A stretch of DNA of 64,000 nucleotides from Glandiceps talaboti (GCF_964340395.1 NC_135550.1:17121984-17185983); one strand, 5' to 3'. Shown: positions 49,083 to 61,933, counted from the stretch's first letter. Numbers and translations: made by a program. Notes: generated from the letters alone by a model not told the origin.

Positions 49083-49351
49083 TTCACCTACAAAAGGAGA
49101 TTGTTCGACTCATAACTATCTCTGACTGTAATGCCCTCTGTACTCCTCTTTTGAACCAACTTAACCAACTCGACATCTGCAAACTTTGTAAACTTCAAAC
49201 TTGCATGTTCATCTTCGGCCTAAAACACGATCGTTATACACATGCTCTTCACCATTACATCACTGACCAGTTGTCCAATAGCGGCTATCCAGTCAGTGCT
49301 AACGTCAGTGATAACTTGCCAATCCCCCAAAGTTTAACCTCTCAATTATAG
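49083..49351 (+). mobile_element. Second LINE reverse-transcriptase fragment
   Basis: Directly after the ATT tail the frame reads FHLQKEIVRLITISDC, CTPLLNQLNQLDICKLCKLQ and CMFIFGL, resembling the LQK-xx-RIIT ... LF-x-LNILKL-x-YKLQ region near the C terminus of jockey/CR1-like reverse transcriptases. A stop ends the frame at 49351. Only this part is present, so it was cut or interrupted at the junction. Confidence 0.5.
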
Positions 49352-50370
49352 TCAGCTATCAAAACCTGTAATTAGAGCTAGTAATTCTGTTCCCATGGCA
49401 GTAAGAGCGGTACACAAGAGACAGATTTAAAGTGGCCATATGGATGAGGATTGGATATTTATTTCAGATTTTTAAATTATAAAACAATGTTATCATGGGA
49501 TATGGCGTCCTACCTGAAAATTCAATGTGAAACAACATATGCCAAGTCCTTGTTTGTAACTCAATAAATTGCAAAAGACTGATAAATGTGTAAAATGTTT
49601 GTTTTTGTACGTACAATAACATTTTACTAATTTTTAGCATTTTGTAATGTATTATGTCGCAACGACAGTCTTGGTCTATGTTATTTTACATTCCTTTTTC
49701 AAGTAGGAAGCCATGATAAGATTTTCTACGTGTGCTTTCTGTCTATTTTCAATCATATTTTTATTGTTAGATCCAGATAGCTTATATATATATATATATA
49801 TAATTTGCCACCAACATTATCTTCATAATTATTCACAATATAATAATATAATAATTTTCTTGTTATAACACTTGCTCCAAATTTGTCTTAATCAGAATTA
49901 TTTACATGTCTGGTACATGGACTTTGATTAGTTCCTGGGGAACTATTTCCATGGCCCTCACCAGAATTTCATTTTCTATTACTTTAAAGTTTGTATATTT
50001 TTTTTTCTCTTAGCGTGGAATAACTTTAAATTTAATTCAAACCTGTGGATAAGTCTTCAGTGCGTCTAACTTGTAAACATGTGGTTTCTCTGGGATTCGA
50101 ATTGTCCTTTGTGGTATTTTGGCCCCACTTAACGAGTTAATAATAAGTGTTTGACGACGTGATAAGTAAGTGTTTATACTTAACTAGGTAAATAGAAACA
50201 TTGACCTTGAAAGAAAACTGTCAAGTGTCAATACACCATCTTTCAAAGTATCCTTCTATTAAATTGTGTGATTTACTTTGTGAAAGATCTTTCTGGATGT
50301 CTTTTTAAAAGGCTTTTTTTTAAACTTGAAAATAGCAGTTGGCATCAGTAAACCGCAGAGGTTTTGCTAA
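49352..50370. other. Unassigned AT-rich DNA
   Basis: No gene recognised; a short (TA)n at 49782-49802. Confidence 0.4.
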
Positions 50371-50496
50371 ATAAAAAATAAAAAAGTTTGTTTCCGATAA
50401 CATGACTTCAGAAATTAGGGTAGGTAGGTCGAAATTTTATTTTATTTTATTTTTATGTATCATTAATTAATTAAACTAATTATGTATCTATTTATT

Positions 50497-50568
<72 letters not shown>

Positions 50569-50650
50569 CTTATTCTGGTTTATTTTATTTTATTTTTTTT
50601 CCTTTTCTTTTCTTTTCTTTTCTTTTCTTTTTTATTGGGGGGGGGGGAGA
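50371..50650. repeat. Dispersed repeat with (TTTA)n, (GTTA)n, (TTTTC)n and G run
   Basis: AAAAAGTTTGTTTCCG and GACTTCAGAAATTAGGGTAG open it; tetramers fill 50490-50570, pentamers 50587-50632, and a G run ends it. AAAAAGTTTGTGTCCGG and GACTTCAGAAAATTGGGTTG at 51495-51545 start a shorter copy. Confidence 0.6.
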
Positions 50651-53489
50651 AATTGCTTCGACCAAAAGACATGATAGTCATGGGCCACAATACTTCTGTG
50701 ATAGTTCGATGAAAAGGAATAAGGGGAACATTTATATGTGAAGTAGACGTTACAATATGCAACCCATTGTATAAATTCAGTGTCTCTGCTCGTAGATAAT
50801 ATGGCAAGAAATTGTACACAGAACTAAAGGTACATTCTCACTAGTTTTTGAATGCATAAATGTTTAGAGTCGGAAACATACACTTTTTTTGTTTGGTCCA
50901 ATACAAGACACACAACCGTTAATACTAAATAGAAAAGTGCAATGGAATTTGATAAATGACGCTGTTATATTAAGATAAAATGGAACAAACCAACCTAGAT
51001 GATAGGGACCGGGAATGAATGGAATTGTGTATTTATGGCCTTTGGTGATAATGTTCTAAGGTGAAATATTATTTGTCCTCCTTCTGGTTTGGGAGATCTT
51101 CATCTCCAGAAACCGCACAAACATCTGAAATACAAATATTAAAATACCACGGCCATTGCTATTAGAATGTAAGGCATATGGATAGAGTCTGCCTCCTTGT
51201 CGAGTATAATGCTGGGGTTCAGCAAAGCGATCACAAGACGTCTCACAGTTGAACATACATGCAACATACCAGAACTTGATGTCCGTTCACTGAGTCCTCT
51301 ATAATGGTAGTAGTAGTGGTAATAGCGATAATGGTAGTAGTGACTATTGTCGATTTGACCGATACGATAAGTCAACGACAACACTGGAACCATTATCAGG
51401 TATAACTCTGTCCCATGCCTACGGTGAATATTCAGGCAATCGTTTGGAATATTTAGTACATTAGGGCAGCTTAGAGTATACACTAAGGCATAATTTAAAA
51501 AAAAAGTTTGTGTCCGGTTTACGACTTCAGAAAATTGGGTTGGTCAAAATTTTACTTTATTTTACTTTAACATTTTTAAAAATTACTTCGGCCCCAAAAT
51601 AGGTACTCGTCGGTCACATCTGCGAGATTTTGATGAGGTGTAAAAGAAGGCGTTATGCAGACTGTACTGTTATAATCTAAAAAGACTTGGTTTCTCTCTA
51701 GAATACGATTTTCAAAAAAGTGACCACAGTTGAAGCAAGCCATGAAGGTGTACACGGATATAGAAGTAAATTGTTACCATTTTACCTTTTTGCACGCAAA
51801 AAAAAATGGTTAGGGTTGTGGATTTAAACTAGGGTTGGTCGGGTTATCGAAAACACACCATTTTTTTTTCATTTGGCCTAATCTTGTATAATTGTTGCTG
51901 TATGTTATAGTCTACTTACTGAAGCACATTTATCCAATACTCGCAGTTGTCAGAACTCAAACCTGGCATTTAATGAAAGCAAAATATGAAACTTCCATTA
52001 TGTCATTAATTGTGATTGGACAATACGCTACAAGTACAGAATTCATACAGAGAGAATGACCGTTTGTACCGTGATGGTGCCTTGACGTGACGTCATAATG
52101 AGTATAGTTCTATGGCCCACTAACCTCTCACACATATAGCTCGTTGAATTCAGTTATAAAGTCTAATCTACTAGTTACTTTAATAACATGGAGCTAATGG
52201 GCTTATACACTTTATGAATAAGAAAAACTATTGGCCAAAGTCCTATCCAAAAACTCTACAATCGTACCAATAATTGAATGCATTTTAACAAACTCTGATG
52301 TCGTCAGACTTTTCAGTCATGAAGATATATGCATTTCAATATACTTGGATGACATGACTAATGAATGTATTATCGGGTTTTTAATTAACAATTTATCAAT
52401 CTAGATTTTTTTTTTTTAAAACTTCGTTCCTCTCTAAGCAATTCAAAGTCCATGGTAAGGTCATCGTATCAGTGCAGTAGCAAAGATACAAAGAGGACAT
52501 AGGAAATGTATGATTCTCACCAATTTTAAGTACTTTGATAGATAATGCAGTTTAGACTTTTTTTTTTACTAAACATTCAGTTTGTACTTGGAAGCACCTA
52601 ATCTTACCGAAGTATGTTGTAGTGGTTATATTGTTTCCTCAGAGTAAGGGGAAAGGGGAGGGGACAGTGGGTGTTATTGTTCCTATCGAAGATAGATCTG
52701 TGTCCTGTATGTCACAATTTCAGACTAGGGTAAAGTTCATAGGCTTTAAGTAATTTTCACAAATCGTTTAACTTCTGCATTTAGCTTCTTTTTGTGCACA
52801 TTTGTTGCAATTGTTACGCTTTTCATTGTTGTGACATCTTTATCGACCATCAGTTATCCACAGATGACTTTTTTTTGGAGGTAGTTCAACTTTGAAATCT
52901 ATTTCAAATAATGTCGTCTTATGGTGGTGTATCTTTGAACTGTGTGAAATATATTACAGCATAAAGTGAACGGGACTATTCACATGTAGCTTTTTTCTAG
53001 GTGTAGCCAACGACTCAGCTTTCTGAGTTCTGAGTTCACCAAATTTTAACGAACTGTGTTACCACATGTTAGTTAAAGAGGAAAATGAAAACGGTTGGTA
53101 CATGTATGTGAGCTTCCGTTGAATCCACAGGCCCAGAAATCTCTGTGTCTGTCTCCCTTGGACTGGCTCCCATTCCCCACCCAACGAGCTAGTACACTGG
53201 CATTTAAATTTACCCTACGCCACACAACAGCAACATATCACTCTAAATATTACATGTTATCAAGGGCGTTGACAGTGGGTTAGCATATAAACAAAACTAT
53301 TTTGTGGCTAAGCTTTCCAGGGAAACATCTAAATGTCTAGAGAAGTATATGGTCCCAGGTTAAGTACATAAATCTAAACGACGCTTAAAAGTAAACGTTG
53401 AATGATTCAGAGACAGGTTAACGTTCTTACACATACACACAAGAAGACAATACGAAAATACGACCAAATTACATAGATAAGTTTAGTGA
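50651..53489. other. Unassigned DNA between the LINE fragments and gene 7
   Basis: No convincing gene. 51495-51610 is the second copy of the repeat at 50371. GTTGGTCGGGTTATCG (51832) is a related scrap. The unit landmarks of genes 1-6 are absent here. Confidence 0.4.
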
Positions 53490-53495
53490 TTTAAT
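53490..53495 (-). terminator. Candidate poly(A) signal of gene 7 (ATTAAA)
   Basis: 226 bp past the stop. GTGCCATTAAA here resembles GTGTCATTAAAGTGCC past gene 8. Confidence 0.5.
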
Positions 53496-53720
53496 GGCAC
53501 AAAACTATAACTTGGTGATCATATACAAAAAAAATAAAATAAAGTTTAAAAGACGATTTTGAAAACAAAATTGTCTAACAAAGTTCCAAAGCGTTCAGTG
53601 ATCAAAAGCAGTAGCCAAGTGCCTATTTCATCAAAGAAACAAGTGTTAGGAATAGTTCAATTAGTTCTCGTTTGTATGGTCTTCATTGTCGATGAAGGTT
53701 CGATTTACTGGATAGATTGT

Positions 53721-54125
53721 TTATGCACGTTTGAAGTAACGCTTGCCAACCATACCTATGCCATCCTTGCTCAGAGTCAGCACCATTTCATCGCCGTTTA
53801 CTTCACGGGTTTCTACCACTGTGCCAGGTTCGACTCCTTTGATGACGAGTTTTCCTCCGTCGACGCTTGCTACAGATTTTCTCTTATTACCACCCAGCAT
53901 TTCGACGCTCTCTTCAAATTGCTCACCAGGCTTAAACCTTTGGTCAAAGGTATTACCTTTTGGTCCAGTGATCTTCACACTGTAGTAGTCGCCATCCTTA
54001 ACACATTCCAGACTTGTGGTCATGTTATCTCCCATCTCTGCTATTTCGGGCTTTCCACCTGCTGCCAGAATGAAGGCCTTCATGTTCTCGCCCTTCACAA
54101 AGGTCCACTTGCCTGCAAAAGCCAT
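53721..54125 (-). CDS. FABP-like intracellular lipid-binding protein, gene 7
   Basis: 134 codons from the ATG at 54125 (context ACCATGGC). The frame is open a little further upstream, but without an ATG and with no family similarity. N terminus AFAGKWTFVKGENMKAFIL keeps Trp7. KDGDYYSVKITGPKG occupies about 43-57. One extra residue in MLGGNKRKS shifts the conserved arginine to 107 (ETREVNGDEM). The end GKRYFKRA has a true Arg where genes 1-6 have Lys, so this pair keeps a more canonical basic residue near the Arg-x-Tyr position, followed by Tyr-Phe. It shares TFVKGENMK, GGKPE-AE, GGKLVIKGVE and GKRYFKRA with gene 8. Intronless like the others. It has an opposite-strand open frame of 190 codons that is only the mirror of this CDS. 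Confidence 0.94.
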   Translation of the reverse strand: MAFAGKWTFVKGENMKAFILAAGGKPEIAEMGDNMTTSLECVKDGDYYSVKITGPKGNTFDQRFKPGEQFEESVEMLGGNKRKSVASVDGGKLVIKGVEPGTVVETREVNGDEMVLTLSKDGIGMVGKRYFKRA

Positions 54126-54205
54126 GGTAGTCGGTAAAAAGTGCAACGGGCGTCGAACGTAACTTTTTAAAGATGATGTTAAGAGTGCGACCAGTGCTGG
54201 AAGTG

Positions 54206-54254
54206 TCCTGACAATGGCAACGAGCCCTGTATAAATACATTCGTGTATGCAAAT
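54206..54254 (-). promoter_or_regulatory. Core promoter of gene 7: octamer and TATA box
   Basis: ATTTGCAT at 54254-54247 and a strong TATTTATA at 54237-54230. Start site expected near 54204-54206. GACACTTCCAGCACTGGTCGC just downstream nearly matches GACACATCCAGCACTGGTTGC of gene 8. Confidence 0.65.
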
Positions 54255-55857
54255 TAGGTTGCATCCGATTATTATCGACAGGTGGAGTAATGAGAAAAAG
54301 TTGTTCCTTATCTTGTCTAATACTCTATGTACTCATGAATATCTAATGCTGTCACCCCTCATTGTAAATAGCTGTGATTCGTTGTCATTACTGATTTTAG
54401 CGTCTGTGACTAGGAATAACCAATCATCGGCATTTAATTATGCAAATTTAGCATTTAATTAGTGCCATCCCAGGGAATTGTTGGAAATGTGTTGAACATC
54501 TTCGATTTGACACTGTGCCAGGGTGTTCTGTTGATAAGGATGTAGCTGATAATATGTATATACGTATGTATTTCATTGCAAATCGTATAAAGTAACATTA
54601 AAAAAAACATGTCTTTTTAGGATGTGGTTCTCTCAATGGCCGGATACTTTTCTTTCGTTCGTGCTCAATTTGTATGTCAAAATTTATATATCGTATATGA
54701 CCATTGCACCGAACACTTCAAATAAAGTAGGCTTCCCTTTCACCCACATTCGTTATCGCTCTTACATGACTACCATGTATAACGATCCTTTGTTTGAGTC
54801 TGAACGTGATACTATTTAAAGGTATTTGAGATTATTATTCCAGCTTAAAATCATACATACAACGTATAGAAAAAATATTGTAGCATAATATATGTAGTGA
54901 ATTTTGAATCCATGTAATTACTGATCAGTTTAAATATACTAATAGTCATTTTTGTGTTATTTGATCAAAGTACAAGTCAAGTGTTGAAGACTCGATATGT
55001 CCTAATTACAACGTTATCGTACCAGACAAACACACAGCAGTGATATCACATGGAAGCTGAAGGACACACAGAAACATGTTAACTCAAGATTCCAACTGGT
55101 AAATGAAAACACGAAGATTTCATTCGAAACATGTTTGAGATATGTGAATCAAGTATTAAAACAGGTTAGAATACATTTATTCATTCATTACAATTATTTA
55201 AAAACACATTATGGTGTACCCAAACTAGTGTAAATGTGTTCTGTCATACTGAAGATGGAATGATATATATTTTAACAGGATCTTCAATGACATCTCTCGT
55301 TCCACTACGATGTGAATGTTCCATAGATAATTGTATATGTATTTGCTATGTACTTGTCAGTGTTACTGGTCTTGTAGCAGTTAGCAGTTACCTGTATGGA
55401 AATTATCCAATAGTTGATTTTATTTCCGAATTCACTGAAACGTGTATGGAAATCGTGTTTATGGTTTGCTAAGTAAATACCATTGCTTTTATGTCACTAA
55501 TCCTGTGTATTGTGTTCTAACTTTATATATAACGATATATGCCAAACTCACACACAATTCTTTCTCTTGAATGTGGTCCATATCAAACAGGTTGAGCATT
55601 ATGGTAATGCAATTTGAACATCATTACAGTAACTATAGAATGTATACTAGAAAGATTCCAGAAGCTATACCAGTAAAATGCTTCGTGTGTGTTCTTTTAT
55701 TGTATAGAATTTGCATGGCTCCATTAAATAGTCCATTTCAAATTGCAGAAAGACCCTACCGAGGTGCGAAAATAGTCGAAGCCTAAAGCCGTTTTCGTAC
55801 GAGCTTACTTCCCATTTGACATTGCTAATACCATAACAATCAAATAAAATAAAGAAG
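54255..55857. other. 5' flank of gene 7
   Basis: No gene, repeat or distal regulatory block of the gene 1-6 type seen. Confidence 0.4.
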
Positions 55858-56847
55858 CGCATTTGAGTTTTAGCTGATTTGTTTTTTTCTAACTGGCATT
55901 ACGTCACGTTAAAAATGAACAAACCACCACGTGGCAATATATGAGAAACACTTTTGTAAAGATTTAGTTTTGCAGTCGCTTTTAGCGGTATTTTTCGAAC
56001 ATTAAATCTTTCTGTTACCTTCTAGGAAACACTTTTTTATTACAAGAAAAGCTGAATGGCATGATATTTCTTTTCAGACAAAGGTCTGTGGTATCGATGT
56101 AATCTAAGTAACCAAGCGATTTGACCCAGACTCGCACGTGATGTGAGTACAGTAGTTATTATAATGACAGCTATAATTACATACTTCACAAGATAGGTTA
56201 CAAAACTACAGACGACCTTTCGAACATGTCGACTCAAGGCTAACCTCTCACACACATACATGTACAGTGGACTTCGTCATCTACTTCATGTTCTTGTCAT
56301 TTGTGAACGAATTCGAATATACAAGTTTTATTCATAGCTTTGAGCAATGAAAGAAATGTTATAACATGAGACTTTGGTAGAGATATGTTAATCGACCCTA
56401 TTGTTATGGAATTCATCTTCGATTCTCAACATATTTCACTTTCTCACTTACGTGACCTTTCATCAATATTTTGTACGGGGATGCCGCTGACGTCATCACA
56501 GTCGCCATATTTGATAGTTGATTCATTACATTTCAAATTAGGTCCTTCAATAATTTATCCGTATCGCCCCCTTAATTAATATTTGTACTTCGTTTATTGT
56601 AACTGAAAAGCCTTTTGGTTGTGTAGTTGTTATTCCAGACAATACAGAATTGCACCGATCATTTTTACCTCGTTCCCAATCCAAAGAATGAATGTGATTG
56701 ATAGCGATTCCCTTATTGTTTCTGGGGAGGATACATGGTGACCATTTCAGGACAATATTATCCTCTCTTACACTAGACTCTCTCGCAGCAATTATTATCC
56801 TACTTTAGATCGAACAGCTAGCCCAATACTTGTGTATGGTGCTTCCT
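55858..56847. repeat. Direct duplication, copy A
   Basis: Starts CGCATTTGAGTTTTAGCT and ends CTTGTGTATGGTGCT; repeated at 57741-58692 with few differences, over long stretches without any. Contains the CRE palindrome TGACGTCA at 56488-56495. No convincing gene; a 73-codon minus-strand frame (56040-56261) is identical in both copies but has no known relatives I recognise. Confidence 0.9.
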
Positions 56848-57740
56848 TCATCATGATAGCATATAGAACCGGCATCGCCAGTTCGACCACCATGTTGAGT
56901 GCATCATCTGTTTATCAGATGTTGGAGCACGATACATGAGGACTGGACTAACAATTCGATTGAAGTAAAAGACAACGTATCGAAGCCACTGAGGGATATG
57001 ATATGAGAGTCAACCCCTAAACAAATACCCAAAGAAACATTCTAAGCAATAAAATACTTGTCATCCGAAACAATACAATAATGGTTTACTAATCAGTACA
57101 ATAATAGTGGGCATAATATAGTACAACAAACGAGCAATAAATTGATAGTAATACTTCAATTGTATTATGATTGATTTCTGAACTTATACTTATATATCAA
57201 TAATTTATCAATGACAATTTCAAAATCAGAGACTTAGAGGTCAAAGTTTGGGTCAAAGTTTGGGCAACAATAAATTTGACATAGAGGTTGTGTTCCTCAC
57301 CTCGAAGTATGGTAGTCTTACGGAAACCATCACGTATCCTCCGAATGTTCAACATGTTCCTTTCTTGTACAGATCTCCAGTTATTCTGACTGAAAAAAAC
57401 ATTCACAACTATAGCATACATGTCCATATTTGATTTTTTTTTAAAATTGTAGACAGCATTGAGTAGCTAATTCACCCCTGTAAGCTCGTTTATTCATTGT
57501 GATCAATTATGATCTCGAACTACGTTTTTCCGAAGTTGTTTGTAATACGCGACTCTGAAATATAGGTATCTGCAAATGAAATTCAAAACGGTTTATTATA
57601 TGGTTTTTCTGCATTTGAAAGTATTAATCATTTTGATTAGTTTTTGTCATCATTCAAGGCATCAACTCATTACATGGGCATCACATATCCAGTTCGCCAT
57701 GCGTGTTACAGGATGTTCTAGATGGTCAGAATGAGCTAAA
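56848..57740. other. Spacer between the duplicates
   Basis: AT-rich, no gene seen. Confidence 0.45.
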
Positions 57741-58692
57741 CGCATTTGAGTTTTAGCTAATTTGTTTTTTCTAACTGGCATTACGTCACGTTGAAATGAA
57801 GAAACCACCACGTGGCAATTTGAGTCAATTTTAGCGGTATTTTTCCAACATTAAATCTTTCTGTTACCTTCTAGGAAACACTTTTTTATTACAAGAAAAG
57901 CTGAATGGCATGATATTTCTTTTCAGACAAAGGTCTGTGGTATCGATGTAATCTAAGTAACCAAGCGATTTGACCCAGACTCGCACGTGATGTGAGTACA
58001 GTAGTTATTATAATGACAGCTATAATTACATACTTCACAAGATAGGTTACAAAACTACAGACGACCTTTCGAACATGTCGACTCAAGGCTAACCTCTCAC
58101 ACACATACATGTACAGTGGACTTCGTCATCTACTTCATGTTCTTGTCATTTGTGAACGAATTCGAATATACAAGTTTTATTCATAGCTTTGAGCAATGAA
58201 AGAAATGTTATAACATGAGACTTTGGTAGAGATCTGTTAATCGACCCTATTGTTATGGAATACATCTTCGATTCTCAACATATTTCACTTTCTCACTTAC
58301 GTGACCTTTCATCATTATTTTGTACAGGGATGTCGCTGACGTCATCACAGTCGCCATATTTGATAGTTGATTCATTACATTTCAAATTAGGTCCTTCAAT
58401 AATTCATCCGTATCGCCCCCTTAATTAATAATTGTACTTCGTTTATTGTAACTGAAAAACCTTTTGGTTGTGTAGTTGTTATTCCAGACAATACAGAATT
58501 GCATCGATCATTTTTACCTCGTTCCCAATCCAAAGAATGAATGTGATTGATAGCGATTCCCTTATTGTTTCTTGGGAGGATACATGATGACCATTTCAGT
58601 ACAAGATTATCATCTCCTACACTAGACTCTCTCGCAGCAATTATTATCCTACTTTTGATCGAACAGCAAGCCCGATACTTGTGTATGGTGCT
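57741..58692. repeat. Direct duplication, copy B
   Basis: Second copy; lacks about 40 bp near its start relative to copy A. CRE palindrome TGACGTCA at 58337-58344. Confidence 0.9.
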
Positions 58693-59562
58693 AGAAAATG
58701 TATCGCTAGTATTTTACAGTGTCTACAGCCGGGTAATCGCTTATACCACTAGTATTACCTTCATATTATCTACTGTTGAAAATTTGAAGGGAGTTTGGTT
58801 GGGGTGTGTAAGTACTGACACGGAGTACAAAGGACAAGACTGTGGGTTATCCCACTCTGTTTACAGTATAAGAGATTGGCACAGGGTCAGAATGTGGTAC
58901 GTGGCTTAGCCCTAATTTAGACTTTGTATTTGGGGGGGGACACACACATTAAGGTTACTATGACAACAATTGAGTACACTTCAACGTATGTCAGTGAGTT
59001 CAGAGATTAAACTACGAGAATGGGCATGTCAATTGAAATAAATTGTTTTTAGTAGATTCTTCAACTTGCTTTCAATTTTGTCTCAATGCAAAAAATTGAA
59101 ATTCTCCAGACCAGTGTTTTCTGTTCGTCCTCATTAAACTTAAAAGTGTTGACAACCTTTCAGCCTTTCTTACAGATATGTGGATGTTACCATGTTTATA
59201 AATAGACAGAGTACAAAATACAACGCATCCCCGAATCTACTCAAATACCAACACACTTTTCCTCTCATTCTGCAGACATTTTCACCATGCTATGGTAACA
59301 TAGACTAAATAGCGAACTACGTTACGTAACGTGAGTATTTCTGGGAGAAACTGGCAAAGTCAGGGTAAGTTACCTCATGTTGGCGTACGCAGTTTTGTGT
59401 AAGATCACTACACAAAAAAGTGCATGGGGTTAATTACACCATGACAAAACACATATACCGACGAACATACATGGCAGAGAATACTAGATACCTACACACT
59501 CACATACTATAAATGCATTGAATCAACAACTATGTAACATTTATAAAAAGTAAGTATGGCAC
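58693..59562. other. 3' flank of gene 8
   Basis: No gene recognised; a short G run at 58932. Confidence 0.4.
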
Positions 59563-59568
59563 TTTAAT
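59563..59568 (-). terminator. Candidate poly(A) signal of gene 8 (ATTAAA)
   Basis: 204 bp past the stop, in a context shared with gene 7. Confidence 0.5.
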
Positions 59569-59771
59569 GACACTGAATTGTAATTGAAGATGATCATTGA
59601 CTGGTACAAAGTTGATTGCAGCAATTCAAATTGATCTGAGAGACAAAAATTAATGGAAATAAAACATGATAGTTCAAATTTCTGTAGAGAATGAAAACAT
59701 AACTGTTCACAGTACTGTTCTTCACGATGTCGATTGTCTGTTTTCTCTTCGTATAGGACTAAGAGTTCATT

Positions 59772-60173
59772 TTATGCACGTTTGAAGTAACGCTTGCCAA
59801 CCACACTCACGCCATCCTTGGTCATACTCAGCACCATTTCATCGCCGTTTACTTCACGGGTTTCAACCGCTTGGCCAGCTTCGACTCCTTTGATGACGAG
59901 TTTTCCTCCGTCGATGCTTGCTACCGATTGTCTCTTCTTGCCAAATATTTCAAGATTTTCTTCGAATGGCTCACCAGGCTTAAACTTTTGCTCAACGGTA
60001 TTGCCTTTTGGTCCAGTGATCTTCACACTGAAGTAGTCGCCATCCTTAGCACACACAATGGTTGTGGCGAGGGTGTCTCCAATCTCCGCTACTTCGGGCT
60101 TTCCACCTGATGCCAGAATGAACTCCTTCATGTTTTCACCTTTCACGAAGGTCCACGTTCCTGCAAAAGCCAT
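59772..60173 (-). CDS. FABP-like intracellular lipid-binding protein, gene 8
   Basis: 133 codons from the ATG at 60173, the first ATG after the predicted transcription start; upstream in-frame codons lack an ATG. N terminus AFAGTWTFVKGENMKEFIL, AKDGDYFSVKITGPKG around 42-57 (DGDYF instead of DGDYY), FGKKRQSVASIDGGKLVIKG near 77-96 (split here only for length), Arg106 in ETREVNGDEM, and the end GKRYFKRA. AGQAVETR replaces the PGTVVETR of gene 7. Relationship to gene 7 is clear but older than the gene 2-3 or 5-6 splits. Intronless and intact. A MITE lies about 1 kb upstream. Ligand and tissue unknown. Confidence 0.94.
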   Translation of the reverse strand: MAFAGTWTFVKGENMKEFILASGGKPEVAEIGDTLATTIVCAKDGDYFSVKITGPKGNTVEQKFKPGEPFEENLEIFGKKRQSVASIDGGKLVIKGVEAGQAVETREVNGDEMVLSMTKDGVSVVGKRYFKRA

Positions 60174-60244
60174 GATGTATAAGGAGTGAAGAGAATGGGC
60201 TTCAGACAACAGGTTATGAGTAACAATGGTGCAACCAGTGCTGG

Positions 60245-60297
60245 ATGTGTCTCTTTACAGGTAGTATGTCAACTTAAATACACTCTAGTATGTAAAT
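60245..60297 (-). promoter_or_regulatory. Core promoter of gene 8: octamer variant and TATA-like box
   Basis: ATTTACAT at 60297-60290 (one base from the octamer) and TATTTAAG at 60280-60273. Start expected about 30 bp further, near 60249. Confidence 0.55.
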
Positions 60298-61167
60298 AAG
60301 GTTATGACCCATTTTTCCAAGAGGTAAATATCCAGTTCAAATGGTTTTTCAGTGGTGTGCTGTTGCAAAAGAGTAATTTTACGATGAACGAAAAGCAAGG
60401 TCGCTTACCCTGTACGGTCCGTTATGCCATTTTAAAGCATACACAAGACTCCTGGCACCATTTCACCCACTACCACAAGACATTCAAACTTAAGAAAACA
60501 GAATGTATAATTTGAAATACTTCGAACTTGTGGCAGACGACGTTCTCACCCCTCTACACAAAATGTACACGGTTCTTTGCCATTTCCTTGACCCCCATCA
60601 TGTGATTTGTGGTCTACAAGAAGAAAGGTATCCAATCAAGAATGAGTTTGTTTCCCTTGTGTAAATAAGATGATGCCAAAAAGGAGTTGATGGAAGTGGT
60701 TGATTTATTGCCGACATGGAGAAGCACGATTTGACAGTCATATTTGTCAAGATTTCGCATTGATGGATCTCCCATGATGCTCTAAATTTATATAACGTCA
60801 CAACAAATGCCATGAGCACGAGAAGACGTGTGGCAATATTTCTTTTGTTGATAAAGTTACAAAAAGATAACATTGCTTCGATGTCTCAAACAAAATGTAC
60901 AATGTCGCTATTTTCGTCTAATGAAAAGTTGTAGGGATGGAGGTCATATAACCAGACATATTCTTTACCGTGAAATATGTACACCCCCCCCCCCCTTCAC
61001 CACTGGTGTTGTTATAGAACAAAGTCAATGCAAAATACAGTTCTTGACGTCTCATTCATGAATACAGTTACACTATGTTATAAACTCGGTCACAAAAACC
61101 GTTCCAATATGTTACTACTGGTAGTACTGCAACTGACGTGATGCTGAATACAAATATATACCACCAC
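60298..61167. other. 5' flank of gene 8
   Basis: No gene or repeat recognised; a C run at 60985-60995. Confidence 0.4.
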
Positions 61168-61483
61168 TTTCATGTTAGTGTTCATTGGCTCTGTTTAAGA
61201 AACAAATAAGAAACTGCACATTCTGTACTTTATAAAGACAGCAAGATCTAAATGTCATATACCATTAAACATACTGCAGCTGGACGCAGACACGCATTCG
61301 TCAATATATGTTTAGTATTTGTATGTGATGACGTCACGGTGGCACTTTTGTTTATTTCATTCAGACAAAATGTTGCAAAAACTCAATTCACTCAATCTTG
61401 CTATCTTAAAGTGTACCATGTGCAGTTTCGTATTGATTTCTGCATGGTTACATCAAACAGAGCCAGTGAACACTAACATGAAA
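61168..61483. mobile_element. Long-TIR MITE
   Basis: TTTCATGTTAGTGTTCATTG at the left and its inverse ending CACTAACATGAAA at the right, with inverted similarity continuing inward (AAACTGCACAT ... ATGTGCAGTTT). A CRE palindrome TGACGTCA sits inside at 61329-61336. Same family as 15176-15525. Confidence 0.7.
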
Positions 61484-61933
61484 TGGGCAGTAGCTATATC
61501 AACTCGAGGCGTTATATTATAATCTGTCGTCCGAAATTTAAAAGAAAAAAAGAAGAGCAAGACTAGATTTAGAGAGAAGTACAGTGTACCTCGTTTTGTG
61601 ACACGTGTTGGGAATTCCGTCCATGATTTTATTTTGTAGTGAATTGTTGTACTCGTATTACACTAGTGTATGCCGCGTGAGTCACTCGGATCAAGGTACG
61701 CAGGCCAGTGACCTGATGACAAAGGTCGAGGATAAACGTATAGATCTCGGGTTAGGTAAACATGCCTCTTGTAATCGTTATCATGTTGATGTCAATAGAC
61801 GAATTAAAGAAGATCATATACTAAAACACATATAAACAGACACACCTATGATGTCATTCTAAGCTGTTTATAAAAAAATTGTTCTGAATCGAGGATATCT
61901 CCATGTTTGCATATAAATTACACATATCCAGGT
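61484..61933. other. Unassigned DNA
   Basis: No gene recognised. Confidence 0.4.

Noticed and set aside
53559-54137. 190-codon plus-strand frame opposite gene 7
   Set aside because: It mirrors the gene 7 CDS, has no family match, and codon conservation with gene 8 follows the minus-strand frame.
58547-58909. 120-codon plus-strand frame starting inside duplication copy B
   Set aside because: Copy A does not keep the frame and the protein is of biased composition with no recognisable domain.
61255-61480. Apparent conserved enhancer upstream of gene 8, shared with units 1-3
   Set aside because: The shared block has inverted terminal repeats at both ends and is a MITE, so similarity is explained by repeat copies.
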